Source: Phallus indusiatus (taxonomy: Eukaryota; Basidiomycota; Agaricomycetes; Phallales; Phallaceae). From it: DNA of 64,000 bases. The translations under genes were made by a program, and so were the position numbers. Shown here piece after piece: positions 20,243-32,709 of this stretch. Position 1 is the first letter of the stretch. Every line of letters starts with the position of its first letter. Under the pieces are notes generated by a model. It was not told where the DNA came from, did not search any database, and worked only from the letters and a program-made list of their open reading frames with translations. The stretch covers positions 111,626-175,625 of the forward strand of contig JAQFWX010000077.1 of NCBI GenBank assembly GCA_027605045.1, read 5' to 3'.

Positions 20243-21692
20243 ATGTGCTCTGGCGCCCGCGAGTTCAGTAGACATTTGATGTCTTCCCGGCGCCTTCAAG
20301 TTCTCCCTTCACTATCAGCGCCCCCTATGATGATTCTTGAATATTTATTCAAGCGCAATTTTATCCTGCTTCATTATCCGGACATTGACATTCACGTTCG
20401 TTTCGTGGCTTACCCTATCCCTATGGTTTTTGTATATATTGCCACAGTTCTGATTATTACCTGTGCATTCATCGGATGTCGAAAGTCGAAGGTGTATTCT
20501 TCTCGGCCCGCGTCCGAGAAACCCTGTGCCTTTCACGATCTCGCAGAAAAACTCGACAAGGCCGAGTCTTGTCATGAATTCACAATGGAGATTTCAGCTT
20601 TAGTAAGTAATTAAAAAGGACTGCGGATAGGATTTGAGCTCACTTCAAGTCAAACCTTCCTTGATTAAGGTTGACCGTATCTTGTCAGCTTCTCGTCGTC
20701 GGGAGTTAACGCCATGCATCTTAGATGCTATTCGTGAATCTATTGAGGCCTGTAAACGAACAGAATTACCCATCGGTCCTGTCGTCGAATTTTATGATTT
20801 CCGGATGGGGTACAAAACACTCCCGACCTGGATCATTTTCCACTCGACACAAGCGGATGAACAGTCAAAAACCAGCATGCGACATCTTCTACTTCAAACA
20901 TATCTGGATGAACTACCTCCAACACCAGATATTCGAAATGAATTGTACCTAGCATGCGCTGAAAAGGGTTTTAACAACTACTTTGACCGAATTCGACGGT
21001 CAGACCTAAGACTCCTTCCACCTCGTCCTAGGCTTGCTCATGCGACGAACACACACATGGAGATAAAAAATGGCTTGAAACTGCCCTCGCCTCTCTCAGA
21101 AACCTTCACCGTAGCTGACACTATGAACGGTTTCAAGTTGAATTGGTTTGTCCCCGATCTGCTACAAAGGTTTCATTCGGGTATCGCCACTGGAATAGAA
21201 TTTGTGGCCAAAGGTATTAAACAAGGTTTTTCGCGCTGAGTTTCATGAATTGCGTGATTCACAAGTTTTCGTTTTTAGGTCTAATCTGGGGATTTTACAT
21301 CCGTACTCAATGCTCTCAATCCGGATCACTGGGCTGGGAAGTTGTACTTTGTGTACTGAGACCTTCTCAGAACAACTTGAAGGGAAATATTGTCGCATCA
21401 TTGGTAATTGGAAAAGGGAAAATTTTCGGGTCAATCGGTTTTGAATTGTATTCAAATGGCATAGAGACGTTGGATTTTCCGGAAGGGGGAGATGGGGACG
21501 TACCCAAGACCCAAACCCCCTGGCTTCTTCCCGGCTCGGCAGCGAAGAAGTGGTTCGTCATCTTGATTCTATGCAATAATGAGTGTAATAACTATTTATT
21601 CTAGTTATCGATGCATTAACAAGGACGGGAGTTGTTATTTGAGTCTCGCCCTTGTGATTAATCCAACCCTCATGAAACTTGGGTTTATATGA
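20243..21692 (+). CDS. Four-exon family protein, copy B (intact)
   Basis: Exons 20243-20602, 20670-21213, 21279-21552 and 21605-21692 join in frame to TGA, about 421 aa from the first ATG (20327 is an alternative). Exon 1 has a membrane helix around PIPMVFVYIATVLIITCAFIG and a CAFHDLAEKLDKAE motif. Exon 2 carries the family core: SRRRELTPCILDAIRESIEA, LPIGPVVEFYDF, TSMRHLLLQTYLDELPPTP and YLACAEKGFNNYFDRIR. Exon 3 begins GLIWGFYIRTQ and contains EVVLCVLRPSQNNLKGNIVAS. Exon 4 has CINKDGSCYL. The same four-exon layout with identical phases is seen at 48063-49342 and 55760-57033. I do not recognise the family. The stereotyped splice phases argue for a real gene. Confidence 0.7.
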
Positions 21693-21768
21693 AGCCTATA
21701 TTTTTAAAATTCAGATATATTTTTACACTGTAAATTACTCGTTCTCAACAATAACGATGTCTCCTCAT

Positions 21769-23102
21769 TCAAGCTGTCTCCTGTGGCTTAGCAATGAGTT
21801 TCAACGCAGAAACCTGGTTGTTCTGCAGTCGTTTCAACCCATCAATTATACCCGCAAGACCGTCTGGCAAAACTTCCACCTTATTAGGCTAAATTATATA
21901 TTTTATCAGAACGACCGAGGTACTTGATTGAAAAGATAATTGCTTGCCTTAATTTTTCCAGCGGCTAGATATTCAGTCAGATGAGCATACATGCTGATAC
22001 CAAGCTTGCGCTGAGTAAACACGTTTCCATAAACATTGGCAATTGTTTTTCCATCAATTCCTTTCTCAATGCCCGGAGCTGCGGGAAGAACTAGAATTAA
22101 AGAACCTCCCGGAGCAAGAATCTTCCACGCGGCTTGCTGTGTTGATTCCTCTGAAATGGCATCGTAGACAACTTTCGGAGGGGTTGTGAAAATTTTGGCA
22201 GCTTCGGCAACGATATCAGCTTTACGATCGACGACGTGCGTTGCACCGAGTGATTTGAGAAGATCTGCGTTGTGAAGGGATGCTGTGGTGACAATGGGGT
22301 TAAACCCGGATAGCCTTGCAAGTTGAATGGCTAGTATCCAAGAATAAAATGTGAGATGAATTTTCGATGTGATAAATGGATCTTACTGTATTGTCCCACA
22401 GATGAAGACCCTCCGAAGATCAAGACTCCTTGGTCTTTATATTTACCCTCGCCGCCTTCCCATGGAGGTGTCAAGCCTAACCCAGCACCTGTTTCAATGG
22501 GGTTGTAGAAGCCTGTAGCACCGGTCGCCAGACCGAGTGGGATAGATGATGCTTCTTCAAAAGATATGTTATCCGGAATCTATCGGAGAGAAAACGGGTC
22601 TTAGATTAGAGTGAGAAAGTTCAAACAGGGGACCACGAACCTTCGCTGCAATCTCAGCTGGAACAATAGTATATTGTTGGAATGTGGCATTACGATTTAC
22701 GAAATTTCCTTGATGGAAGCTGTATAACGCGAGTAAGCTTCTGAAGAGCGAAAAAAACATCAGATAGTGGCTTACACTTTGTCGCCTACGCTGAATTTGG
22801 TGACGCCTTCACCAACCGCCTCCACAATACCAGCGGAATCGGTACCCAAAATGGCTGGGTATTCTTCGATGAAGAACCCGATAACTTGTATTTTCCAATC
22901 AACGGGATTCAAAGCGGTCGCAATAATCTGGACGACAAAAGAGACAAAAGGTGATTCATGTGTAACTCTTTCGAAAGACGTTTTTTGTAGCAAAATTTAC
23001 CTTGACAAGAATCTCTCCGGGTCCAGGAGTGGGTTTCTCGGATGAGCCAACTTCAAAAGAACCCTGTTTCTTCGTGAGGAGTAAAGCTTTTTGCTGCGTC
23101 AT
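21769..23102 (-). CDS. Zinc-free MDR oxidoreductase (quinone reductase/enoyl-reductase-like)
   Basis: Six exons (23001-23102, 22776-22927, 22641-22719, 22387-22579, 21948-22330, 21769-21888) give 342 aa. It starts MTQQKALLLTKKQGSFEVG. The GroES-like part has ATALNPVDWKIQV and ILGTDSAGIVEAVGEGV, and it lacks the zinc-binding Cys/His of classical alcohol dehydrogenases. The nucleotide-binding fold shows LIFGGSSSVGQY followed by AIQLARLSG. The family reduces double bonds or quinones with NADPH; the true substrate is not visible. The last intron (21889-21947) starts with GC, not GT (AAG|GCAAGC), and joins KIK to PNKVEVLPDG as expected. It stands alone, with no cluster of biosynthetic genes around it. 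Confidence 0.88.
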
Positions 23103-23966
23103 TTCAGAAGGTATTATAATTTGAAGACTTGGAGCTGTAAAAGGAGGTTTTGGTTGTTGTTTCGTCTCATGGGAGAACGATTGAACCTTTTATGCTATCG
23201 CGGGACCATGTTCCTCAGAACACATTATGTAAGAGGGTTTTGATTCTGATTATGAGAAGAAGTCGAGCGCAAGCCAATACAATCGCGATGATAGAAACTG
23301 ATGAGAAATCTCTCCCTTTTCGCGTGGCTGACGAACAGTTACGCCATACTTTGAATGTATAGTTCAAGCCAAAATGTCCGGTGGATTGATAAGCAAATTC
23401 GCCTCAAAGATTCCAAATTAGAATACTGAAATGAACTTCATGATCGGGTCATTATACAACCCATAATCCAATTACTAATACGCAGTCAGAATGATTGATA
23501 TCGATATATATATAGTGGTTTGCGAAGTCCTACATTCCAGAATTTTCTTCATTCTTCTTACATGATTCTCCTCTGTGTATTTGTCGATGGATGAATGGAT
23601 GGATGATGAACGTTGCGTTCAAAAGGACAAGGATGAGCGTAGAAACAATGCCAAGCCAAGCCAAGCCCAGCGCCAACTTCAAGAGCCGGGACCAATCAAA
23701 ACAAGCCCCTTCGTCGGCCCTCAGCGTAAGCATAAACCACCATGAACACAAACAGTCCTAGTCAATTCTCCCTAAGCAAGTATACCAGAGGTTGCGACAA
23801 ATCCAAGTGCTGTTGAAGGCTTGTTATACATATGAACGACGCGTAAGCTTCGCCGTTTTCCGTACCATTGAAGCGCCTTCCATTCATTCCCATCAACCGG
23901 TCGCGTCGTTAACAGTCACTTGGCTGTTTCAACCGATGAGGACATTAATGAACCTCATTTACGCAA
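23103..23966. other. Intergenic; one possible small membrane ORF
   Basis: Apart from the MDR promoter side, the only candidate is a minus-strand ORF ending at 23530. From its internal ATG it gives about 67 aa with one hydrophobic helix (LALGLAWLGIVSTLILVLL) and a basic tail. There is no further support. The TATATATATAG run near 23505 is a simple repeat. Confidence 0.3.
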
Positions 23967-24250
23967 GGGCCGGTGGTGCAACGGTTAGCACTTCCAGCTA
24001 GAGATGGGAAGGTCAAGGTTCGACTCCTAGCCAGGCCAAGCTGCGACAGGTTATGGGCCCCAATGAGGGATAAACGATGTACGCGCCGGATTATGGCAGG
24101 AAGTCGCCCAAGGCGAGCGTGTCAATGAACATAGCTCGAAAAAGGGGGGTTGGGAAAGAAAACCAAACTCAACTATAGAACCCAGTGGTGCAAATAGCAC
24201 TCCCACTAGAGCTCGGATGATCTAGGTTCAAATCCTAGTCGGTCCATTTT
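23967..24250 (+). repeat. SINE-like unit with two tRNA-like modules
   Basis: Module 1 (23967-24038) reads GGGCCGGTGGTGCAACGG..., with an A-box-like TGGTGCAACGGTTAGC and a B-box GGTTCGACTCC, and ends CCAGGCCA. Module 2 (24178-24246) has TGGTGCAAATAGC, then AGGTTCAAATCCT inside a perfect 5-bp T-stem, ends GGTCCA and is followed by TTTTT, a pol III stop. Acceptor stems pair only partly in both modules (about 5 of 7), and the anticodon loop of module 1 is not standard. These are therefore unlikely to be working tRNAs. The 139 bp between them has no ORF. Confidence 0.55.
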
Positions 24251-24446
24251 TCGTAAAACCCTTTTTCATCGAGACTTTCGGAATCATAATTTTACGATTA
24301 GGTTCAACAACACCAAGCGAATTTCTATCATACATCATTACAAACTAAAAACACTATCATAGTTCTTCCGATGCAGACCATAAATAACAAACAAGGCGCA
24401 CACAACATTGAACATCGCCTACAAGTGCATCGTTCCCACTCTTTCA
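24251..24446. other. Short intergenic region
   Basis: AT-rich spacer containing the probable 3' end of the gene at 24447-26689. No feature recognised. Confidence 0.4.
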
Positions 24447-26689
24447 CTAATCGTCCTCTTCACGATCTGAAGTAAAAGTAAACGCAAACAAAATCGGACC
24501 ACTAATAGGTTCAGTTCCAGGCGTAGCACTTCCTCCCTCGTCCACACTTCCCCTACTCCCGGAACTCCTTCGTGTTCCGAAACCCATCACGTTAGCAAGG
24601 GATTTTGTTTCCCTTGCGTTTTGAACGACGAGACTAGCTTGAAGTTCGTTAGGCTGCTCAATTACACCACCCTGAGTTGAGTTATCGCTTGAGCTTATTT
24701 TCATAGGTCGTGAAGAACCGAATGACGAACGGACTTGAAGAGAGTTCGTGTCCTCGGACGGGCCAACAATAATATGGGAAGACGAATCGGAACCAGGATT
24801 AGAGTTCGTTTCGGAGAACTGGACAGCTTTGGTGTGATGAAGTGAAGGGACGGCAGGTCCCAACAGTTCTTGCATTAGTTGATCCCATTGACTTCGTGAA
24901 TCTAGAGAGGAAAAAGGAGACAATTAGATTAGATTTTCCGTACTAAGATTAAAACAAGATGAATTCGTACCACGTTTGTTGTAATTGACGTTTATATTTG
25001 AATAACCATCTCCAGGCCGCTGGGCAGAATCCGAGTTTTCCAGATCCAGATGTGCATCAGATGGTGGTGCGCTGCCGAGCAAGATAGAAGGAATATCAGA
25101 TAAAGCATAAGCATCCGGCTCTGCATTCAAGTTGTCCGGGTTTATTTTATGTCGGGTGGTACTGGCGACAACAGAATCATAAGGATTTGGATTGGGATCT
25201 AGATGCATATTTTGGTTTTCAGATTCATTTGTGGTATGTTCCGTTACTGCACCAGAGGAATTTTTCTCGTCGCGAAAAGCAGGCAATCGAGTCTGTTCAG
25301 AAGATGGTGTTAAAGTAACCTTTTTCTGAGATAGCCGTTCGGATAGAAGGTGAGGAAACATATGAAAATCCAATCCAAGCGGCAGATCAGATCGAACTAA
25401 AGCTGAAGAGTCGAGTTCCGATACGTGGGGTTTAATGATGAACGGAAATTGAGAACGATAAAGAGTTGTGTCAAGCATTTTAGAAAAAGCAAGCCATTCA
25501 TCTGACATGTCAATATCGAGCGGATCATATAGTGTGGTGGCATCATGCATCATCATCGAAGAACGTTGTTGAAGTTTTCGGTCGTCAGAAAATGGAATAA
25601 CCGGATCTGAAGTATAAATTTGAGCAGCATGGTATCCGCTATCATTATCTCCAATGCTTGCGTCGCTTCCAGGGAAAATAGGGCTCAAATCCGAATAACG
25701 CTGAGGAGGTGCTGCAGGGGAAGTCATTCCATGATGCCTGGTAGATACAGAGAAAGAACGAATAGAAGACGAAGGTGACAGCTGGTTTTTACGACTACGC
25801 CTCTTCTCGTTCCAAGAATGAATAGATTCTGCAGATATTATCTCTTCGTTGCCGCGTATTGCTGAGGAATACTCGGAAATGGTATCGCCATCTAATTAAC
25901 AAAGATGAGATTATCGTAATTAGTTGTATCGGAGAAGGCTTACAATCAGCAAGCATCGACTCGTCCTCGTCGCTTCCATATATACTCGTCGGCTGAGACC
26001 CACAAATCGACAAATTTTCAGAGCCGCATGTCTGACCCGCCTCGATCCGTCGTCTACGCAGTGCAGCCAACCCAGCAAAATCGGGTGTTTCAAGAAGTCG
26101 CTTTCTTTGATAATCCAACGAAACGGCTGGAAGAGACATGCAACCGTCGTATTAGTATACATGCATGTATACATCCTGTAAGATATACATACGTTCCACT
26201 GTAGCGAGTCCACGCAAAATTCTCAGTGCGCTCAATTTTGTACTTGAAGCTTCATGATTGGCATTCAAAGAATCTGAGGACTCCGAACTGACTTTCGATG
26301 GAGCAGGAATATATGATCGATAACGTTGTTTTCCAAATCCAGAAAAACTTGAATCCGAGCTTGGTTCGCGTCTCGATACACCACCACCACCACCACCACC
26401 ACCACCACCACCAAGTCGAGCACGCTGGGCACTGGCAAGACCAATCTTACTAATAGGATCCGCATCCGGAACAACACGAGCAACAGGATTATTGATAGCC
26501 TGAAGATAATCCGATAACGTCTTAAATCTTTGTCTTCCGAAGTGCTTTCTGCGAATTTGAAGTGTGGTGTCTTTATTTCGCGTTTTGACAGTATTTCTGC
26601 GTGAAAAATAAAAGGGATTACCAGAAATGACGAGTAAGTCGGAGAAATAAAACATACAATCTTCCGCCCATATAATTTACTTGACCCAT
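24447..26689 (-). CDS. Low-complexity hypothetical protein, Ser/Gly-rich
   Basis: ATG at 26689 begins MGQVNYMGGRL. An intron with GTATG and CACGCAG ends joins it to NTVKTRNKDTTLQIRRKHFG, then GRQRFKTLSDYLQAINNPVA. A poly-Gly run comes from an ACC repeat (26379-26413). Further exons lie at about 25795-26139, 24924-25727 and 24447-24923, with short introns between them. Notable stretches are TPDFAGLAALRRRRIEAG, DPLDIDMSDEWLAFSKMLD and WDQLMQELLGPAVPSLH. The C-terminus is acidic (TSDREEDD). The conserved part appears to be the basic N-terminal RRKHFGRQRFKTLSDYL segment; the rest is disordered. No family recognised. It may be a nuclear regulator by composition only. Confidence 0.6.
26379..26413. 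repeat. ACC trinucleotide repeat encoding poly-Gly
   Basis: About eleven ACC/CCA units. On the minus strand it codes for a run of eleven glycines in the hypothetical protein. Confidence 0.9.
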
Positions 26690-26867
26690 TTGTGCTGGAA
26701 TGGCAATACAAAAAGACGGACGTCATGGAAGGGAGATAAACAGACAGTATTCGAAACCGGCATCAAGCGCCGGACGTGGACACTGACATGTACTGACAGC
26801 CGCGTGACGAGAGAAAAAAAAACAGGAAAGAGACGTGGTATATTATTATCGAATAATAATTAAATTT

Positions 26868-29137
26868 TTATTTTAGTTTCTCAGAATAATTCTTCATTGC
26901 TTTCTGAAAAGATGGTAAATATCAAAAAGAGGGCAATGAAAGATGCAAAGCGCATATACCTCATAAACCTCCGCCATTTTGTCCAACTCTTCCACATTAG
27001 ATTTGAATTTTTTGAATTGATCAAAGTGAGAAGCTTTTCTCATCATATCTTTGAAATATCGAGCCTGTAAGTCGAGTTAGGGCATGGCACACGAATACGA
27101 TATAGCCTGACGACGAACCTCCTGTTTCTCAAGTAAAGACCATGCATCACCTTCCCTACCAGCTCGCGCCGTCCGACCAACACGGTGCACATACTTCCTC
27201 ATATCAACAGGTGCGTCGTAACTTATGACATGCGACACATGGCTAATATCAATTCCACGAGAAATAAGATCCGAACAAATCAACCTAGTATTCGGGGTAC
27301 CAACTCTCGTCAGAACGGGAAACAAAATAAAATTAAGAAAAAAGCATACATTGAGATCTTTTGAGATTTGAAATCTTCCAAAAGCGCTTTTCGCTCCGCT
27401 GGATTCAACTCACTAGAGTACGCACGCGCAACAGGGCGGTTTGCGGAACTACTTTTACGGGTTTCAGCCCACGCGTCTTCAAAACATTCTAATAACTTCA
27501 CAAGGCTCTCGGTAGATTCAGTAGAGTTTGTAAAGACCAGAGCGTTTGTGACGTTCAGATGATGTATCAAATAAAACAGCATCAAAGGTTTTCGCGCAGT
27601 TGTAGTAACGATCATATGCTCCTACAAAACGTAAATTAGAATATATATAAAGATAATACACGAAAAGAAACAAACGCACACGAAGCCCCGGAGGAAATGT
27701 GAATGTCTCGCCTATCAAATGTTCGCCTGCTTTGGCTTTGGTAACCTCAGCAGAGACAATAAAGTATTTTGGTTTTCGTAACTCGACAGCGGCCATTTTT
27801 GCAGGATCGTGTGTCAAGGTCGCTGAAAAGAGGAGTTTCTGGCAGGAAACTTCCGGTTGTCTGTAGAAGTGTGTTCTCCATGGGGGTATTGGTTGCCATG
27901 CGGGTGCAATGGCGTCGTGATATGATAGTGAGGTTCTTGACGTGTCTGGTGGGGTGGATGAAGTAGGTGGTGGTGGTTTGATAGCTGCGAGAACTTGGGC
28001 AAGCCAGTCTTGAAATGATTGAGTAAGAAGACGATCAGCTTCGTCAATAACCTGTTGATAAAAACGGAAATAAGACACTTGCGGCAGACCTTAGCAGACA
28101 GAAAAACGGTACCAAAAACCGCAAATGTTGTAACGTGAAATTTGCTGTTCCTCTGAGATGATCGATCAGTCTTCCCGGGGTACAAATCAGAATATCGACT
28201 TTGCTTGAACCGCCCTGTAGGCTGTATAAGATCAGATATCACGATGTGTTGAAAGAGAGAAACTTCCAGGTACATACGGTATTTCTGATTCGTCGACTAG
28301 TTGGGACTGTTCGTGTGTAAAGGAATGTTGACCGGTGGCCGTCGCAATCTAGAGATGTACTTTATATAAGGCGAACAATAAATGAAAGACAAGCTTTACC
28401 TTGAGACCTCGACCTTTTGACAGGGCTTCAAACGTTTCTCTCACTTGAGTTACAAGATCTCGAGTGGGTAACACAATTAAAGCGCGTAAACGGGTGACAA
28501 TACGGGTTGCGAGAAGCTGATTTAGTTTCAAATTAGAATTGGGAAAATCAAGGATGAATATGTCAATTTACTTCGATGATAGGAATGGCGTACGCTAATG
28601 TTTTGCCACTTCCAGTTGGTGCAGAAACGCACACATCTTGAGGAGGATGATAAGGCATGTATGACGTGCGTTCTAATGGGGAAGGTGGTAGCAAAAACGG
28701 AAGCAATGCCGTTTGAACTGGAAAAAAGTTAAAAAAACAGATGTCCGTGACAGAATCAAAAATATCAATTTACCAGCAAATAGTTCAGTAATTCCAAGCT
28801 CTTGGAGCCTCTTTTTCATTTTGGGACTAAGAGCCCCAGATTGAGTCGTCGCCGAAAAATCATTAGAGATGGTATCGACAGGGACGGTAGTGGTTGAGTC
28901 GACTATTTCAGCGTCGACCAGGGCAGGATCTAGACCTTGCAATGCAAGCTCTTTTTGAGAAAATTGTTGAGGGACATGGGCCACAGGAAAAGGCCGGAGA
29001 CCAGCACTTGCAGTAGCACCGGCATTGGCATTGGATTTGTCGGGGGAAGTGGTCATCTCAGCGGAGTTTGAAATCTGGTCGGAGTTTTTGTTTTGGACGC
29101 TCCGCGCTTGCCGTTCAATGCGAACTAATATCATCAT
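26868..29137 (-). CDS. DBP6: DEAD-box RNA helicase, Dbp6/DDX51-like
   Basis: ATG 29137 to TAA 26868-26870, about eight exons. After a low-complexity N-terminus with SPKMKKRLQELGITELF (Q-motif region), the helicase core shows motif I APTGSGKTLAYAIP (about 28600), motif Ia VLPTRDLV, TPGRLIDHL, motif II VIDEADRLL, motif III FSATL, then VFTNSTEST, SRGIDI and motif VI HRVGRTARAG. The unusual VIDEADRLLTQSFQDWL and the SDLISRGIDISHVSHVISYD context fit Dbp6/DDX51, a nucleolar helicase of early 60S ribosome assembly. The C-terminus ends in a short Lys-rich helix. Some exon borders are approximate. Another DEAD-box paralogue is possible but less likely. Confidence 0.85.
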
Positions 29138-29812
29138 CACGTCTCCTCCGTAACCAAGAATCCTATGTATTTGTGCCTTTCAACTGCTACAAATTTCGTT
29201 CTCAAGTCTAAATATCTCGTTTCAATGTGTTTGCTGAATAGCCTACGAAGCACTCATTGAGATCTAATTGGCCAGGCACGACAGCCCGTTGACGAACCCC
29301 AATTCATATATTTTAGAATCAGGAAGTCAAGATAATCGAATGAGCCCTGATTTTTTCATTTAAAAAGACCTCGAGGCAAAGGTCTGCTGTACACGCTGTA
29401 CACGCACATTTCCAGCATGGCACGTGCCAAGCTGAAAAAATTGAGCACAGCCTCGACGTACATATGGGCACACGACCTATTGAAGTATCATAACTAGCAA
29501 CAATAATGTGTATTTGGATGTCGTTAAAACAGTTTCGGATTCCGTTAATTTAACACTGATAATACTTCAGTACGCAATTATGTATGTACAGCTGAGATTA
29601 TAAAGACAAGCAATTGGACAGAGATGTTTTTAGGAAAAAGGAAAAGCTATGAATGGAAGAGGAAATGAATAATAGGTGATAGCGATACATATATGCAGAG
29701 TCAATTCTGAGTGTTTTAGGAGGAGCAGGGCACGCTAATATACCTTCTATGTGCTAAATGTACCGCGACGATAACCTGCGTCGAGAAGAGAAAGAGATGA
29801 CGCGTTTTTGTT
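29138..29812. other. Intergenic between convergent-spaced minus genes
   Basis: Upstream region of the DBP6-like gene and downstream of the acidic protein gene. AT-rich; no ORF or repeat that I can support. Confidence 0.4.
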
Positions 29813-30973
29813 TCACGAAATGATTCCTTCTAGTTCGTTCCCTTGAACACGTATTTCGACGACCTCAATCTCATAAGTGTCGTTAAAGTCGTTGGTGAGA
29901 ATACCCGACGACGAAGACGAGGACACGACTCTGTTAGAGGAAGGTGGCGAAGTTGATGCGATGTCTATAACAAAACAAAACATCATCAGAAAAACGAGAT
30001 AATGAATAATATAATTGCGCTTGGCATTGTTGTGAACGCACACCGGTCTTTATAATATGACGGAACAAAGAGGTCCTTTATGTTGACTTGGTAAATGCTT
30101 TTTTATTGAATAGAGTTCTCATGAACAAACCTGATTCCACACAAAACCATCAGACTTTTTAATAGTCAAAATCGGACGCAAGATTGGGTTTGCTTCACGG
30201 TTCCTTCGTTTGCGATTGCGACCACCACCATTACGTTGCCCCCTGCGTGTGTTTCTGTCTGCCGAGTTTTCATTCTTTTCTTCTATCGTCGAGGGAGAAA
30301 CAGGCTCGACTGCACGTTGTTTTCCTTTATCTTGTTTCTTCTTCTTCTGAAGTTCGGACACATGAGAGCCATGACACTGTTCTCCGTCTGCACTAGCACA
30401 AGTATGTTTTGCATCTGAAGCTGCACAATTCCGACCATCTACATCCATATCCAATTCCATGCTCATCTCCATCTCCATTTTATCCGACCTTTCAACAACA
30501 ACACCGCCTTGGTGGACACAGCCGTCCTGTTTGGATTCTCCTTCCACCTCCATCTCCATCTCCATCTCCATTTCCATGGCATGATGTCCGTGCGACGACT
30601 CCGTGCCGCAAGGCTTCGTCGCCGCCGGCTGGAATTCACTCCCGGAAACACTATGCTCGTCGCTATCCGTTTCAATATAGTTATCATCATCGTCCTCTTC
30701 GTCGTCGTCATCGTCGTCATCATCGTCGTCGTCGTCAACGACATCTTCGGAATCGCTGTACTCAAGCGGAATTTGCTCGTAGCATCCCCACGTGGGTGGC
30801 GACGGCGCACGGCCTCGTCCAAGTGTGCGACGTCTGAAAAAGGGTGCGAAGGACGCAGGTGCAGACGAAGCTACTGGCTTGACGTTGTTGCCTCCTCCTC
30901 CAACTCCTCCTCCTACTCCGTTGCCGGTCTGGCCATTGATACTAGCTGAGATAGATTGCGCCTTGTCTGCCAT
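29813..30973 (-). CDS. Acidic, repeat-rich nuclear-like hypothetical protein
   Basis: Start set at ATG 30973 (MADKAQSISASING); the frame extends four codons further through TTG only. The main exon (30119-30973) has SFAPFFRRRTLGRGRAPSPP, a long Asp/Glu run, tandem MEMEME and MEMSMELDMD repeats, a polybasic KKKKQDKGKQRA and GGRNRKRRNREANPILRPIL, ending SDGFVWNQ. Downstream a small exon could read DLFVPSYYKDR, and the last exon ends about 29813 with EIEVVEIRVQGNELEGIIS. I could not settle the phase of the last introns. Composition suggests a nucleolar or chromatin protein, but no domain is recognised. It is divergent from THG1, with 281 bp between start codons. Confidence 0.55.
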
Positions 30974-31254
30974 GGCTGTGTGCAAGTTTAGGGAAGAGAA
31001 TTGATAGAGTAAAATAACCCAAAAAGATGAATGATGATGAATAAAATGTTAGTCGGGTGAGGGGTTTCAACTGTCGGGAAACAGGAGGTTTGCGGAGTTC
31101 GCTGCGGGAGTTGGGGGTACTAATTAACGTTTAACTAGACGCTCGTCAATTGTCTTCAGGACCTTTCCCTTCCTCGGTCTTTTTCTTTCTTCTTTCTTGG
31201 CACGCGCTCTACGAGTTTATTGGCACACAGAGTCTAAACAAAAAAGACACAAGA

Positions 31255-32404
31255 ATGGCTGGATCAAAATACGCATATGTCAAATCTTTCGAAATGCCCG
31301 ATTCACTCTTACCAAACACGTTTATGGTTGCAAGACTGGACGGGCATGCATTTCATCGGTGAGCAACGGGAGAAACGATTATCGAGTTCTTCGAGGTTTT
31401 CACGTCGTGTTCTAAAACGACGCGTTTGTTTTTTTGAGATAAAGATTTTCAAGCGAACATGACTTTATCAAACCGAATGATGAGAGAGCGTTACGGCTCA
31501 TGGATCATGCTGCGATGGTCGTGATGCAAGAATTTCCGGATATCGTTCTAGGATTCGGTGAGAGTGACGAGTTCAGGTATGGCATTCCCCATTTATCGTC
31601 ACTTCCTCGTTAGATAAACCCCGCCATAGCTTTCTATTCAAGAAATCATGCACGCTATATAATCGACGTTCCACAAAGATTATCACGACACTTACATCCC
31701 TATTTACATCTGCCTACGTTATCAACTGGTCCCAGTACTTCCAAGATATTCCCCTTAAATACCCTCCTAGTTTTGACGGGCGTATAGTGTTGTACCCTAG
31801 CAACACTGAAGTAAGGGATTACTTTTCATGGAGACAAACAGACAGTATGTTATTTTATCACCTCGCCTCTACTCAGAGCTGATTTATCCAAGCACACATC
31901 AACAACCTGTATAACACCGTGTTTTGGGCTTTGGTACAGCAAGGCGGGCAGACTACTGCACAAGCACATGAAACTCTTCGCGTACGTATCTTTCTAGACG
32001 AGATTGTCCGGAAGACTCATAGCTCTGTCCGTAGGGAACATTTTCAAAAGAGAAAAATGAGATATTATTCAGTCAGTTTGGGATCAACTACAACAAGATC
32101 GAGGCGCGATTTCGCAAAGGTAGCGTTCTGGTCAGGCAAGAGGTTAGAGGGTTTTGGAATCCAAATTTCTAGCCGGGTTTAAGACTAATTTCTTTTCGCT
32201 TAGATCGCTTCGCCTTCCGACTCAACATCTGAGCCTGTACAAGCACAAGAAGACGCAGAAAATTCCAATACAGATCCTAAGTCACAACAAGTACAGCAAC
32301 AACGCTCCAAGAAAACAAAACCTCTTTACGAAACCGTCGTTCTTCACTGCGATATCATCCGCGACGAATTCTGGGAACAACATTCCTATATTCTCGCGAG
32401 TTAA
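31255..32404 (+). CDS. THG1: tRNA(His) guanylyltransferase
   Basis: Six exons (31255-31358, 31445-31576, 31630-31844, 31893-31981, 32035-32142, 32204-32404) give 282 aa, within the usual family length. The enzyme adds the extra G at position -1 of tRNA-His, which histidyl-tRNA synthetase needs. The N-terminus [16 protein letters not shown] and [13 protein letters not shown] hold the first metal-binding Asp-Gly. GFGESDEFS holds the second acidic pair. [17 protein letters not shown] and the signature [20 protein letters not shown] follow. The C-terminus has a Gln/Ser-rich insert and then [19 protein letters not shown]. All catalytic parts are present and all introns fit. Confidence 0.95.
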
Positions 32405-32709
32405 TGAGCGGCGTGCCATTGTTCAATAGATACGAAGTTTACCAGCGGTGTCCATCAAGATGCTCAGATCATCAGGAAGAACGTTTACTCCAAAATCTTT
32501 GGATCCCGATTGAATGATCCGGATGATATAAAGCGTTGGCAATTACGATATTAATTGTGTACTACACAATGAAAATGTATGGGTCCGGAGTGCCAAACGC
32601 GTCTATGTATCTCCCAGTTGGTTTTTTTTGTATATTCAGGATGAGCCATGAGTATGTAAAAATACAAAGATATTGAGAACCCCGCTGAAATCAATATGCC
32701 CTTCCGAGG
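32405..32709. other. THG1 3' region
   Basis: Spacer after the THG1 stop; AT-rich, no gene seen. Confidence 0.4.

Noticed and set aside
23967..24246. Two functional tRNA genes
   Set aside because: Acceptor stems pair poorly and the first anticodon loop is irregular, so a tRNA-derived repeat is more likely.
30409..30949. Plus-strand ORFs opposite the acidic protein gene
   Set aside because: They are antisense to Asp and Met-Glu codon repeats and have no splice or start context.
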